A stretch of 64,000 bases of DNA, taken from Enoplolaimus lenunculus (Eukaryota; Nematoda; Enoplea; Enoplida; Thoracostomopsidae). The stretch lies in the NCBI GenBank assembly GCA_030248215.1, contig JASANG010000314.1, positions 186,001-250,000 of the forward strand. The letters run 5' to 3'. Under the pieces are notes generated by a model, which was not told the DNA's origin, did not search any database, and worked only from the letters and a program-made list of their open reading frames with translations. Positions 21,896 through 33,534 of this stretch are shown in pieces. The number at the start of each line of letters is the position of its first letter. Positions within the stretch are counted from its first letter, which is position 1. Position numbers and translations under genes: made by a program.

Positions 21896-23028
21896 TCAGA
21901 AAGTTTGTGTCACCTGAAATTTTGGCTCTGAAGCATAACAGTGTTTCGCGACAGGATCTTTGTATCGGTTCTCGTGGTAGAGGCTGGATGATGACGTCCT
22001 GCATTTGACAACACATAACTCAAACTGGTCTTTGGCCTGAAATACAAACGCATTTATGCAGAACAATAAATAAAATAAAATTCCAAATACAACGCCATCT
22101 TTGCCATAATCGCGAGTATAAAATGTAGGTGAATACAACAAACAAAACATATTTTTTTTCAATTTTACTGGTTTAAGACACGGTTTTGTCGTACGTTCAA
22201 TTTACTCAGAACTGAAACCACAATTTAATATATCAGTAAAATAAAATACTAGCATGGTTTTAAAACCATGCTCAGCCTGTCCTAAGCCAATCGGTCTAAA
22301 CAAACCCAACCCTCACTCACCTTCAAAAACAGGCGCAACCTTGGCCGCTTCACATCCGCAAACAGTGCTTCCAGTAGCGGTTTACGATCAGGTCGCAGGC
22401 AACACGAAACACAGTATTCAAATACACGACAGCAACCTGTATCTTGAGAGCACGTCTGGCAAGAGAACTGACCCGTGTTCGACACTTTACTCGGCAGCAT
22501 CATTTGGTTTATTCCCACATTATTATCGCTGTCATGATTTAACAACACGCCGGTTAACTCACAACAACCGTTTGCCAACAATCCAGACCGGCTACAAGTA
22601 TAACCACGGTCATCAGTGATTAAACGCCGTCCTTGCCTCGTATTACGACAATGTACGACCATCGGCTGCCCCTGACTGGTGCGTCCACTATCGTTCACTT
22701 GCCTAGCACCACCATTGGCTATAATTGAATTAAGCTCATTTACCTGGACCGTCCTGCTCGGCTCTGACGGATACAAAATACTCTTTGGAGCTCGAAATCG
22801 TAAGGCTTCAATTTGTGCCGTGTCTCGATCTTCGCTACCTTCTTCTAAATACCGAATCACTGCGTGTCGAATGAACTCGAGCAAGCCTGACATGACGACG
22901 AAATAAGTGAACGAAAACAAAAATAAATACGCTACAAATGATCGCTTTCGAATCAGTTGCGTTGGGATGTAGCGAAGCATTGCGCATGTTGAATGACACC
23001 ATCTTGTTAATAACGACAAACGAACCAT
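21896..23028 (-). CDS. SPRING1: SPRING1 homologue (SREBF pathway regulator)
   Basis: Two exons, 23028-22321 and 22036-21896, join in frame across a GTGAGT donor and a TTTCAG acceptor to give 282 aa (human SPRING is 205 aa). A membrane segment lies at about residues 31-50 after a basic RKR, as expected for a type II Golgi protein. The conserved luminal domain follows: CRNTRQGRRLITDDRGYTC, the NGCC motif, a TGCCRVFEYCVSCCL block, then FELCVVKCRTSS and YKDPVAKHCY in exon 2. In mammals SPRING helps activate the site-1 protease and so SREBP signalling. The linker between NGCC and the second cysteine block is longer than in human. A second in-frame Met at residue 17 could be the true start. Confidence 0.95.
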
Positions 23029-23318
23029 TGCGCAATATTTTGTGATGTGACTGGGTTGTTAAAGTTTGTAGGTTTGTATCGCCTTGCACACTTGCGCGCT
23101 GGTGATATAACATAATCTTTTGTAACAAAATTGCTTGGGAACGGGACAATAATATGAAATTATAAAATATTTACAAATTTTAGTGCGCACTGAGGTAACA
23201 CAGATTTACAAGAAACATGATTAAGTCCTGAAACAACAAAAATTTCACACGAAACAATTTAGCATCAATTTTGTCAAATTACAAGTAAATCAAGCAAAAA
23301 GAATACTCTCAAGTAATA
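23029..23318. promoter_or_regulatory. SPRING1 upstream region
   Basis: AT-rich non-coding DNA between the SPRING1 start and a piggyBac-like MITE. It presumably holds the promoter, but no motif is clear. Confidence 0.3.
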
Positions 23319-23560
23319 TTAACCCTTTCTCACATGAATATTTGCAATTTGACGTGAGATGTAATTTCAAGGTGAGATTCGATCCCAGTCTCACGGGTGG
23401 GAGGCGTTTACGATGACCACTGAGCTATAGGGGCTTGACGCTGGAGTCAGAGGGGGCTCATACGTCTTGTGGAGATTTTACACTGCGCATATATGTTATA
23501 AATGTTGAACAGTGCTCACAGTGTGTGTATTGCTCGTACATTGTATTTAGTTGCTCATAA

Positions 23561-24962
23561 TCATTGAAACACGGTAGTGTTTTCAATATTTGTTTCAAGC
23601 ATCGAGAATGCACGCTTTTTGAAAGTTTTGCAGAATGTTCTCTGCAGGAAAGCAGAGCTGGAATGAGGTAACTTGCGTATAGAATATCCTTGGACAGCTA
23701 AACGTCTCATTTAAGTTATTAAAAGTTTGATTTTTGTAATTTTTCGAAAAAATTGTATTACAAATATGTAATTACCATAGCTAGTCGATATCATTGTGTG
23801 ATGCGAATGACACCGTGCAATAGATTACGTGTCCTTGCGATGTTTGTTCTACTGAAATTTCTAACTAAGACAGTAATATTTTGTAATAACCTCCCATGCA
23901 TTATAGCTTAGAACAGGCTGCTTTTTGGTGGATTGCAATGGAGCAAGTGTACGCTTTAGACTTATATTTTGTTTAGGCTTAGGCGTACGCTAGGAGTAGT
24001 TTTAGCACAAAACCTCACCGTATCCCATGTAAAAGACAGAAACTAGGTAAAAGTGCCCCTAGAAGGGGCAGATTGCGATATGTTTCGCTTGAAGCATGTA
24101 AGAGTTTAAACAAGGGTTAGTTAGACCAAGATCAGTAGGTAATGCTTATAATATTAGCTCCATAACTTCTATGAAAATAGTTGTCATCTATATCTTTGAC
24201 GACGGTCTTTCAGTGTTAACACGCTTGCGGTCAGTGAGACAAGGAACATATGGGCCCAACAAACTTTCATCTGTTAAGCTATAAATCGACACTATGGGTT
24301 TTCAAGGCGTTCTAAAGTACAACTCTCAACATGCCTTTCGTATAACAGTCAGTTGCTTTTTAAAGTTATCTCAATTCAGCGCCAGCAGAACATGTTCTTT
24401 GAAATATTTAGCAACGTTTGAATGGTATTTTCTAGATGAATAGCTTAAATATGTCACGGCACAGAACACAATTTGGAAAAGTTTCTCGACTTCACATCAT
24501 CAAATTGTCATGGTAAAGATAGGTAAAATAGTCGAGCACGCATGCGTGACAATTTTTTATTCGATAATCAATAGACGCAATTTGTAATCTTGCAATATTG
24601 AAATATTTACTAATCAAGTTTTAGAAACATAAATATTTTAAAACTCAAAAAATATCCTCTTCCAATGAAGAATGCTAGATTAGATCACTTATAAACTGAA
24701 CATTGTAAAACCCAACAAACTCTAACATTAAGCTGATAGGTGATGTCCGCTGGGCCAATATGTTTCTTGTTTAACTGACCGCAAGCGTGTTAACACTGAA
24801 AGACAGCCGTCAAAGATATAGACGACAACTATTTTCATAGAAGTTATGGAGCTATTATAAGCATTACCTACTGATCTATGGTCTAACCCTTGTTTAAACT
24901 CTTTTACATGCTTCAAGCGAAACATATCACAATATGTCCCTTCTATGGGCACTTTTACCTAG
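23561..24962 (+). mobile_element. Helitron-like element, copy 2 (1.40 kb), nested
   Basis: It starts TCATTGAAACACGGTAGTG and ends CTAG, lying between A and T inside the piggyBac-like MITE, with no target duplication. A weak hairpin (CCC...GGG) precedes the end. Left part 23561-23985 matches copy 1. Inverted repeats at 24042-24265 and 24735-24963 enclose a core in the opposite orientation to copy 1. No Rep/helicase frame is present. Confidence 0.75.
24042..24265. repeat. Left inverted repeat of Helitron-like copy 2
   Basis: It begins ACTAGGTAAAAGTGCCCC and pairs with 24735-24963. The sequence on its left is the same as in copy 1, so both copies share outer orientation. Confidence 0.85.
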
Positions 24963-24963
24963 T
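24735..24963. repeat. Right inverted repeat and 3' end of Helitron-like copy 2
   Basis: It ends CACTTTTACCTAGT. The core on its left reads as the reverse complement of the core of copy 1. Confidence 0.85.
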
Positions 24964-25074
24964 ATACTCTATGTGTCAAAGGGTTAACACCTTTTAATTG
25001 TTCTGTTTTACAGTACCTAAAGTTAGGGCCACGCCTCGTTTTTCAAAATATGCATAACACGACCTATCAACCAG

Positions 25075-25250
25075 AGTGCAACCGGAGGTGAAAAATGTCG
25101 GAGTCGGAAGTCAACAAAACTTGCCGGAGCCGGAGATGAGGAGCAATTAGGTGATTAAAATGTTTAATTTGTTCAATTTAGCAAATATCTGTAATTTGTT
25201 ATTAAATCGTTTGGTTTATTGCTTATTTTTTGCAAAATTTCTGTAATTTA
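25075..25250. mobile_element. Fragment of CCGGAA hAT-like family
   Basis: It starts CCAGAGTGCAACCGGAGG, close to the end of the element at 5347, and contains CCGGAGCCGGAG. The opposite terminus is missing. The inner part resembles the centre of the foldback element. Confidence 0.6.
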
Positions 25251-25301
25251 CTTACAACAGTCCCAAAAATTGAAACGCAACGCGCCAAACAGATAAATTT
25301 T

Positions 25302-26043
25302 GTAAAACTATGCCAAATTTCACTTCGAAACTCAGCACATTTTTCGCATTTGATTGTTCGTACTTCTGTGCTTTTACAGTTAATTAGAATTAATTAAAAT
25401 GGCTTGCACGCTCCAATATACAAGATACAAACCAATCTCAAAATATCAAACAAGTTAAAGTTTTATTTGAATTCAATAGAATCCCATATTCTGTACACTG
25501 CAAAAAATGGTCAGGAAAAGCCTATTTCGGAGAGTCAATATGACTCACCATTTTTTTGCAGTGTAAAACAAGACCATGCCATTTCTGACGGAAAGAAATC
25601 GTAATGAAGACATGACCAATAACGTAAATAAGATTCTTACACTTTAGGTTACAAAATAAATTATTTTTTCACGTAAAACTATGCCAAATTTCACTTCGAA
25701 ACTCAGCACATTTTTCGCATTTGATTGTTCGTACTTCTGTGCTTTTACAGTTAATTAGAATTAATTAAAATGGCTTGCACGCTCCAATATACAAGATACA
25801 AACCAATCTCAAAATATCAAACAAGTTAAAGTTTTATTTGAATTCAATAGAATCCCATATTCTGTACACTGCAAAAAATGGTCAGGAAAAGCCTATTTCG
25901 GAGAGTCAATATGACTCACCATTTTTTTGCAGTGTAAAACAAGACCATGCCATTTCTGACGGAAAGAAATCGTAATGAAGACATGACCAATAACGTAAAT
26001 AAGATTCTTACACTTTAGGTTACAAAATAAATTATTTTTTCAC
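25302..26043. repeat. 371-bp tandem duplication
   Basis: Two adjacent units, 25302-25672 and 25673-26043, appear identical base for base. Each holds half of the GACTC-type MITE (CACTGCAAAAAATGGT ... TTTTTTGCAGTG). The lack of differences indicates a very recent duplication or an assembly artefact. Confidence 0.93.
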
Positions 26044-26335
26044 TTGAGTGTTTCAAAAACAAAAATAACATAAAAAATGTGCGTAAATGGAAACCATTTT
26101 AGAACATTCTAAATGGCAAAGCAATCGACCTTGAAAACGACAAAATGCAAATTGAATATTCCCTATAGAGGCACTGACCCGTGTTTGTCGATTAAAAGAT
26201 TATTATGAACTCGGAACGAAAATAAATTTCTTGATATTTCAACTGCATTCATATTTACAAAGTAGAATATTCGTTTTTTCTAATTCATTACGAGCGTACT
26301 ACTACATTGCATCAATGTAATTTCATAGTTATAAA
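26044..26335 (-). other. DOHH 3' region
   Basis: Non-coding AT-rich DNA downstream of the DOHH stop. No clear polyadenylation hexamer was seen. Confidence 0.4.
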
Positions 26336-29300
26336 CTAAGAAGCGGCACTTGCCACTGCAGCACGACTACTAGACCAGACATCCGTTAAATCAAAATCAC
26401 TGCTCCGCTCATAATCTGTAATATCAAGGGCAACAATGCAGCTTTCACGTACAACGCGTTCTTCGTCCGCCAGATACGCTTGCAGAATTTCTAAACAATC
26501 GTCAGTGCCTATCGAACCAAGCGCTTCAGCGCACTCATGGCGCACCATATAATTCTCGCGAGAATCAGCCAGTGACGCATGCAAAGCCTCGATTGCAAGC
26601 GGAGATTTCATTTGGCCCAAAACGTAAGCAACTTCATGGCGAAACAACGCAGATTCAGGACATTTCAGACCTAAAAACACAATAAATATTGTAACACTGC
26701 CTACTGCACGATAAAGTTTTATTAAACGAGCATAAGCCATCCAGCCAATGTTATGGCCGTAATTGCAGATTAAGTATATTCCTGAGCCCAAGCGAAAAAC
26801 AAGTGTAAACCTAACCGTAAGCAAAAAAATTAGCCTAAAATTAAATTTTGTTCCAGTACCGCAGGAACTAAACAAGATAAGCTAGATATAGTTTTAGCTA
26901 AAAAATTTAAAATGACGAAAATTTATAGAAAAAAACTAGAACTATGACTTTATAATTATTACAAAATACATTTTTGAAAATCTCGACTGTCGAATATCTA
27001 TTGAATTTTTTTATTTAAATCTGCGCTAAACATTTTTCATAGTAACAAAATTACAGCGGTTCGAAAATTAGTAAACTTCACAGCAATGCAACCAACCGAC
27101 CGTATACAGCAACATCAAAAGAAAACTATTCAGATAAAGATACCTTTACTCAAGGCTCCTACAGCAGCTTCTCCGCCCATATTTCGCAACGAAAACATTG
27201 CTCTGTATCGATCCCAAAGGCAGGCATTACCATCAAGAAGTGTTTCTTCTAAACGTTTCACCAGCGAATCTTTGCTACTGTGGCTGCTTTCCACGCACTG
27301 AGGTGGAGCTGGATCTACAACAAACATTAAATACGGCTTTTAAGAATTATCACACAAACGGCTTCCTGCTACTTTCATAAAATATTGCTGAGCTATATTT
27401 TACGCTCTTGTTGATGTACGCTTGAAGCTACCTCATATTTCTCAGGATACCATGCAAGAAACCGCTATTCACGTCGCATTTTTAACAGTCACGAGTTCAC
27501 TACTTAATACAGCTGACCTTGACTGTAATTCTGGCTTCTCCACAGCTTGAAAATTTCCGCCGGGGGGCGTTTCCGGGGGGGCCCCCAGGAGTTTCGTGGG
27601 GGGCAGCTAGTTTTGCTGGAGGGCAGTTTTCCTGGGGGCCCCCAGATGATCTGGGGGTCCTGGGGGGCAGGCTTAAAATTTTACAAACCGACTTTTTGGA
27701 CCATTTTTTCATTCTAGACCATGTTTCCAACTCGACTTAAGATTACTCATCGCTCAACATGACAAAAATTTCTCGCAAACGCTAATAACAATAATTTTAA
27801 CTAATATTACTGACAACTTAACCAGAAGTTGAAAGAAGCACAATTATATAAAATATAGATAATCTATAATTGAAACTGTGATTAATATATATTTTGTATA
27901 TTAGTCACAGCTTCAGTTTATCATAAGGCTCAGGCGGGTTGAACTTGCTGCTGCAAGGTACTTTCGAATGCTGTATGCCCTGAAACGGTCTTTATATAAT
28001 TGTGCTTTTTTCAGTTCATTATTGAATTGTATTAGTTACTACGGGTATTTGTAACGCTATTAAAAATTATGAGTACTCAGCGTAATACAAAATCATATTT
28101 TTCCGAATGTCCGCCTCAAAAGAAGTCTAGGTCTTTACGTTTTAACATTGAAAATTTTTGACCTAGAAAAGTCCTGGGGGGCCCCAGCAAAAAAATTTGC
28201 TGGGGGGCGGCAGAAAATTCGCCGGGGGGCCTTTCCTGGGGGCGACAAAATTTTCGCCGGGGGGGCCTTTCCTGGGGGCGGCAAAATTTTTGCCGGGGGA
28301 AAACGAAAATTTTGAAAAGTGCTGGGGCCCCCCGCTGTGGAGAAGCCAGTGTATGTAGCTTCAAAGCGCGAACCACAAAGAAAGATTAAAATGGTAATAA
28401 AATTTCAATACCAAAATTAATAGTATGTCGGCTAAAACACTAACAAATCAACGTTGTAAACATCTATACATTACGTAGGTAGTTTCGCCATTGTGAAACC
28501 AGTATTAAAATTCAGCCACTCCCAACGGAAGCAAACACAATCTCACACCGCCAGAGAGACTCATACTTACCAACAGATCCGTAAGGATTATCAGATAAAT
28601 GCTCATGAGATGCCTCTGCCAGCCATGCGATACGTCTGTGTGCAAGCATGCAGGTTTCCGCAACCTAAACAATAGACAAGAACTTTAACAGAAACATGCA
28701 CTATAAGTTAAATTCAAACGTATTCGAGTTAAAACTTTGACATTTACGCAAATGATTGAATATGAAATCAATTAAGAAGATGTAACTTTGCACGGCAACA
28801 TGATAATAACACAATCCCTACCAAAACAAGACAAAGTGTCAAACGTCGAATTTCTTACCAAAACAGCGTGCCAAATACTTAACGCGCAACATATAATCAG
28901 TACTGCCGCAAGTAGACAATAAGAGAGCGTGACACTTCAAAACACTTTAATTTACTACCATGATGCATCAGGTAGCCCGATCTTGAGCGTTCCTACTTCC
29001 AACCGAGGGAGGACAAAACTGCATGTATTAAACTAACTACTCATCATGCTTAATGGTACATCAGACGGCAATCTGTAAAATGTTTGCGTTCAGAATGTTC
29101 GTAAAATTTTTCATTGGTAAACACCCGCATCCATTCAAGGAGTGACGTCCCACATCTTAGACCGCGTCGAACTATGACACAATATTGCAGGAAACGACAA
29201 GAGTACCCCATACTGATAATACTATATACTGTTGGTATTACGAAGCGTAACGGGATTAATTACATACATAAACCAGGATAAAAACTAATCTGACGCAACC

Positions 29301-30581
29301 GAATCAACGTAATTAGGGCAGCGACTACGTAGTTACAATTTGTGGAATTTTTGCCAATTTTAAAAATTTTTTGCCATGAAACTTAAATGTTTTAATACAA
29401 AATGATGACCATGACACTTTTCAACTTACTTCAGGTGCCGGATCAGTGCTAAAACGTTCTAGCAGTGAAAGTGTTGATGGATCTCCCACAGCTCCTAATG
29501 CTTCACCTAGAACCATTTGACAGTGAAAATAATTATGCTCATGAACTTCCTATGAGAAACCCTAAGTTTACTGCCATAACAGGAAAGCAGCAGTGACTCT
29601 TTAACTGACAAGTGCTGCGTACACAATAAACAACAATATTCAGTTACAAGCTTATCATATCATATTAAACACGTTCTCCAATTCCCCTAATTTTAATTTT
29701 AAGCTAGTACACTGCAAAATAACAACCCCTCAAAAAGCTTTAATTTCAGATGCGGTGGGGTTCAAAAAAATGACGTAGAGATTACACTGGTCCACTGCTC
29801 TTACCACTGAACTACGTACCGCAGTTTAGTCATGAAAACATTTCGGTACTTCAACCTTATAAACCGTACCAGCTTCATGTCGAACCATTGGATCTTCATC
29901 GGCATCTGACAATATTTGCGATAACACCGGAATGGCTTCTTGATCTTGCATCTGACCCAAACAGTACGCTAACTCATGTTTCAACAACGCAGACGAATCG
30001 CCGAATGACCTAACAAAAGATTAGAAACAATATATGTATATAAAAAGGCCAATGTTACTTTAAGGGGCGTAACGGTAAATTGTGCGTGTTCCTAAGCCTA
30101 AACCTAAGCGTTGCAAAAATGTGTTCCACAGCCTAAGCCTAAGCAGAAAAAATGTAATCTAGAATCTAACCTACTACTTTATAAACTGACAGAAACCTGG
30201 ACGCCACTTAAAGTAACAAGGGCCAAAAAGAATATAGTATTACGTACAACGAAGCTGGGAATAATGACTCGTCACTAGTGTTCGACGTTTAGCTTCAGTC
30301 TTACGATATTTCAAAAATTGTTAGCACTTAGCATTTTGTTCAAAGAAAATGTATGTAGTAAATGCATCGTCGGTGTTCGCAGTTTATACTTTGAAATAAA
30401 GTGATTGTAACATCACGTCGGTTCTTAAAACAAACACTGTGACTTACGATGAAATATGCCGAATAGCATCTGAACCACCAAGACTTTTGAGCGCAAACAG
30501 AGCTCGAAAGCGATTCTTCAACGGCTGAGCGGAACTGTTTAAAATCTTCCCAAATTTATCTATATCACTCAACGAATCCAT
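26336..30581 (-). CDS. DOHH: Deoxyhypusine hydroxylase
   Basis: Six exons on the minus strand, 30581-30448, 30009-29870, 29506-29430, 28664-28571, 27314-27144 and 26670-26336 (stop TAG), join in frame to 316 aa (human 302 aa). All introns are GT-AG. The protein is a HEAT-repeat dyad with four iron-binding His-Glu pairs: H56-E57 ([13 protein letters not shown]), H89-E90 (MVRHEAGEALG), H217-E218 ([13 protein letters not shown]) and H250-E251 ([11 protein letters not shown]). The first two pairs have the same numbers as in human; the last two are shifted by a 10-residue longer linker. The enzyme hydroxylates deoxyhypusine on eIF5A, completing hypusine. All ligands are present, so it should be active. 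Introns carry a hexamer MITE and a GC-rich element. Confidence 0.97.
26745..26880. mobile_element. Hexamer MITE fragment in DOHH intron 5
   Basis: It has a GCCAATGTTATGGCCGTAAT left end and scattered CCTAA hexamers, with no right terminus. It resembles type B. Confidence 0.5.
27532..28346. mobile_element. GC-rich-ended transposon in DOHH intron 4
   Basis: Perfect 16-bp terminal inverted repeats, CTGGCTTCTCCACAGC and its complement. Both ends, about 130 and 210 bp, are full of GGGGGCCCCC and CCTGGGGGC blocks (27545-27675, 28165-28335); the middle is AT-rich and non-coding. No target duplication was clear. Confidence 0.75.
28665..29429. other. DOHH intron 3, nothing recognised
   Basis: 765 bp of AT-rich intron with no recognised repeat or RNA. 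Confidence 0.6.
29755..29830 (-). repeat. tRNA-like repeat remnant in DOHH intron 2
   Basis: On the minus strand it reads an A-box-like TAGTTCAGTGGTAAGAGCA and ends with TGAACCCCACCGCA. The spacing of the D arm is wrong and the B box is damaged, so it is a tRNA-derived fragment and not a working gene. Confidence 0.4.
30047..30224. mobile_element. Type B hexamer MITE in DOHH intron 1
   Basis: The ends are GGCCAATGTTACTTTAAGGG and CTTAAAGTAACAAGGGCC, with CCTAAG hexamers inside. The target duplication is unclear. Confidence 0.8.
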
Positions 30582-31435
30582 TTCAAAACTGGCTAACGTC
30601 GATGCAGTCGTAGTGGGTCTATACGCTTTGAGCGAAGCTTAGCCACACTGCCTAACAATATGCTTAAATGCAATAATTGGAATACTTAATAATATGCTAA
30701 TTAGCCAATAACCTGCTAATTTTCCAGTATTGGCAGTTTTGAGCAACATAAGTATTTATTATCAAAAAACCGTACACAAGATAGCGTCATGACCGACAAA
30801 ATGAATACTTATAAATATATTACGCACTCAAATGCTATAATTGACACGAGATATGGAGACTAGCATCTAGCTATTCTAAAGCGTTTCCATTATACTTCTC
30901 ATGCCCGAAAATTCTACAGCTAATAACGCGCAAACGCTTATACAAACGATAATTCCCCAACTCAACTACCATAAAATGCCATAGCTAATATGCCAATTGG
31001 TTACCAGCTAACTATTATTTTATCCGGTTTTGAAGATTTATGAACATTTTTATTCAGATTCCTCGCATTCAAAATGTCTTCAGTACTAAATATAAGTCGC
31101 TTGCGACCGCAATAAGCACTGAAATAATGTAAAAATCTTGATTTAGGCTTTACCAATTATGCAATTAAGTTTGTAGCAAATAAACGGCTCTGAATTTTAA
31201 AATCACAATACGAGGTTAACACCCCAGGATAAAGAGCATTCAAAGAAAAAAGTTTTTCAAAATCGATTCCTGAGATTCTATGCTCACCGGACGGACAGAC
31301 TGACATCCGCCCACCCACCCTCGCGCACAAAATATAAAACGCTTCGCGAAGCTGAGTCTTGCTTTCCACAATAACACTTAAAGGCTAACTTACTCTTCTA
31401 AACAAAATAAACTCTAGTTTATTGCAGTTATAAGC
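30582..31435. other. DOHH upstream region, no other feature
   Basis: Non-coding AT-rich DNA that should hold the DOHH promoter. No repeat with clear ends was seen. Confidence 0.4.
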
Positions 31436-31599
31436 GGCCAATGTTACTTTAATGGGTGTAACAGTGGATTAAGCGTATTCCTAAGCCTAACCCTAAGCAT
31501 TACAAAAATGTGGTCCTAAGCCTAAGCAAGAAAACGTAATCTAGAATCTAAACCTACTCTTTTATAGACCCACCAGAAACCCTTAAAGTAACATGCGCC
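31436..31599. mobile_element. Type B hexamer MITE
   Basis: The ends are GGCCAATGTTACTTTAATGG and CCTTAAAGTAACATGCGCC. Flanks TTATAAGC / TTATAACA match at 6 of 8 bases. Confidence 0.8.
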
Positions 31600-32927
31600 T
31601 TATAACATCTCTTAAAATTTCAAATATGCTTTATTTCGCATTTAACGTTATTTCATAACAAAAACTTCCATACTTTCACAGATTCTTTTTCAGTTTTCAA
31701 TATATTTTTTCACATAAAATTAAAACCCCCCTTACCAGTCTGTTCTGAAATAATCAAAACACGGTGTCCGCCTTTTGACAAACATTCATTTCGCATGTCA
31801 GCCTATGTATCAAAACGTTGCACAGCAGAAAGTTAGATGACACGCAGTTGTAGCATAGGCACCTCGTGCAACATTTTAAGTGAAACTCAAAAATTCTACT
31901 TAATAAAGAACAATGAAGTTATCTGCTCCTTGAATTAATCATTACACATTTACGCATTAAGCTGAAGAAAACAATTTTATTAACATCATTGCAATACATA
32001 TCTCCAATAGGAATGCATTAAGAAACTGTAGGAGCAATCAAACATGAAAATGCCAAAGCTGAACCGTCATAGCTTGTGATTGAATACCTGTTTCTAGATA
32101 TTTTACAAAAAAATCCGCGAATTATAACAACTGACAGATGCGTTCCTGCTAAATCTGGACCATTGGGACACTTTTGACTATTTCGCTTACAAAATGAAAA
32201 AGATAAATGCATTACAATCCCATATGTAACAAATCCTAATAACTTTTACGATTTTTAACATGAATTTGTTAATGTTGTCAACGAGCCCAGATTGCTGCAG
32301 AAGAAATTTTTAGCATTCAAATTTACATAAATATACTATAGTCCATAATGTAGTTATGTACATCGAAAATGAACAAATTATAAAAACAACGCCGAAACCA
32401 TTAGCACAAACGCCAAATCACACTCACACTATCAAGTGAAAGAACATTATAAAAAATGTTTCAGTGAACGTTACACAATTATGCAAATTAGCCCATAGCT
32501 AAAAACGACTTAAAATTTTAAAGCCCCAATGCAACGTTAACACCAAAGTATGTACTTAAACTTTCAAACAACTGAAAGCTTGTCGAAATCTCTTCAACGG
32601 TTCGTGAGATTCTGATCCACGTTTCGACCGCCGAGTACAAAAAACATAAAACCCTTCCTGAGTGTCGCTTAATAATATGTCTTTTCGAACGCTTTAATTA
32701 ATAAATCCACCAAACAACCCATGCCAAATTTTGAAAAAATAACCTTGCTTTTACAATATCAAAATTACGAAGCAACATTTCCCAAAACAGCCTCACGCAA
32801 ATAAAATAACTTTAAATGACAACTTTAATAACAAGATCTGTGTGAACCAAATGCACTTTATGTCACTGAAGAGTTTAAATTAATCGGTTTATAGCACGTT
32901 ATATATTAAAAATATCAACAGGCATTG
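31600..32927. other. No feature seen
   Basis: About 1.3 kb of AT-rich intergenic DNA downstream of SRP9 (minus strand). Nothing recognised. Confidence 0.5.
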
Positions 32928-33158
32928 TCATTTTGTTACCATTTGTCGCATCAAACTGCTTACTAATTTTTCCAACCTTCTAACGTCCTGTTGCTGGTCA
33001 GTACTATACTGTAAGCATACAACATCATCGGTGCACTTAATAATTAGTCGAGCATCTTTGTGGCTATATTTTGTAACAATGCGGCATTTGTTAGGGTTGC
33101 TTGTATACAGTCGGTCAACTGACTTCGCAAATTCATCCCAACTCGAGAAAAATGTCAT
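32928..33158 (-). CDS. SRP9: Signal recognition particle 9 kDa protein
   Basis: A single exon of 76 codons plus stop on the minus strand. The protein starts MTFFSSWDEFAKSVDRLY and contains CRIVTKYSHKD, KCTDDVVCLQYSTDQQQDVR and a C-terminal helix LEKLVSSLMRQM, all aligning with metazoan SRP9 (human 86 aa; here the C-terminal tail is shorter). SRP9 pairs with SRP14 to bind the Alu domain of SRP RNA and delay elongation during targeting to the ER. The start at 33158 matches the family's N-terminus; the frame stays open upstream but without similarity. No intron is present, so either the gene lost its introns or this is an intact retrocopy. Confidence 0.95.
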   Translation of the reverse strand: MTFFSSWDEFAKSVDRLYTSNPNKCRIVTKYSHKDARLIIKCTDDVVCLQYSTDQQQDVRRLEKLVSSLMRQMVTK

Positions 33159-33534
33159 TGTTCTAATATAAATGCCTATAAGCATAAAATCGTGTTCTGA
33201 AACATGCAACTGACGGAAACAATATGATCTGATGAGAAGCTTGTACGAAAATACTCCCCGAACGTACATAATATATCCATACAATCTCGCGATTTGCTGT
33301 TTTCATTCACAATGTCAAAACTTCCAAGTTAAAACTCACAACATCTCATATCGCGAAAAAACAAAAAAGAGTATTCCAAAGGACACGTGCAACTGCCACA
33401 GATTTATATATAAGCACACTACATTTATTACGGATATCAAAGAAGTAATTATGCAATTCAAGTATAATATAACCGTTTTGGCGGTTATCTTTTAGCGAAC
33501 AATCACCGAACGAATGAATGAACCAACAGTAAGC
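33159..33534. other. SRP9 upstream region
   Basis: Non-coding; presumed promoter of SRP9. No motif identified. Confidence 0.3.

Larger units (their letters stand above)
23319..24987 (-). mobile_element. piggyBac-like MITE split by a Helitron-like insertion
   Basis: TTAA followed by CCCTTTCTCACAT marks one end (23319) and AAAGGGTTAA the other (24984-24987). Compared with the intact copy at 50933-51202, the sequence breaks at CTCATA and resumes at TATACTCTATG; everything between is a Helitron-like element. The first part contains a tRNA-like stretch (about 23370-23440, minus strand). Confidence 0.8.

Noticed and set aside
22254-22619. 121-codon plus-strand frame
   Set aside because: Antisense to the conserved cysteine-rich exon of SPRING1.
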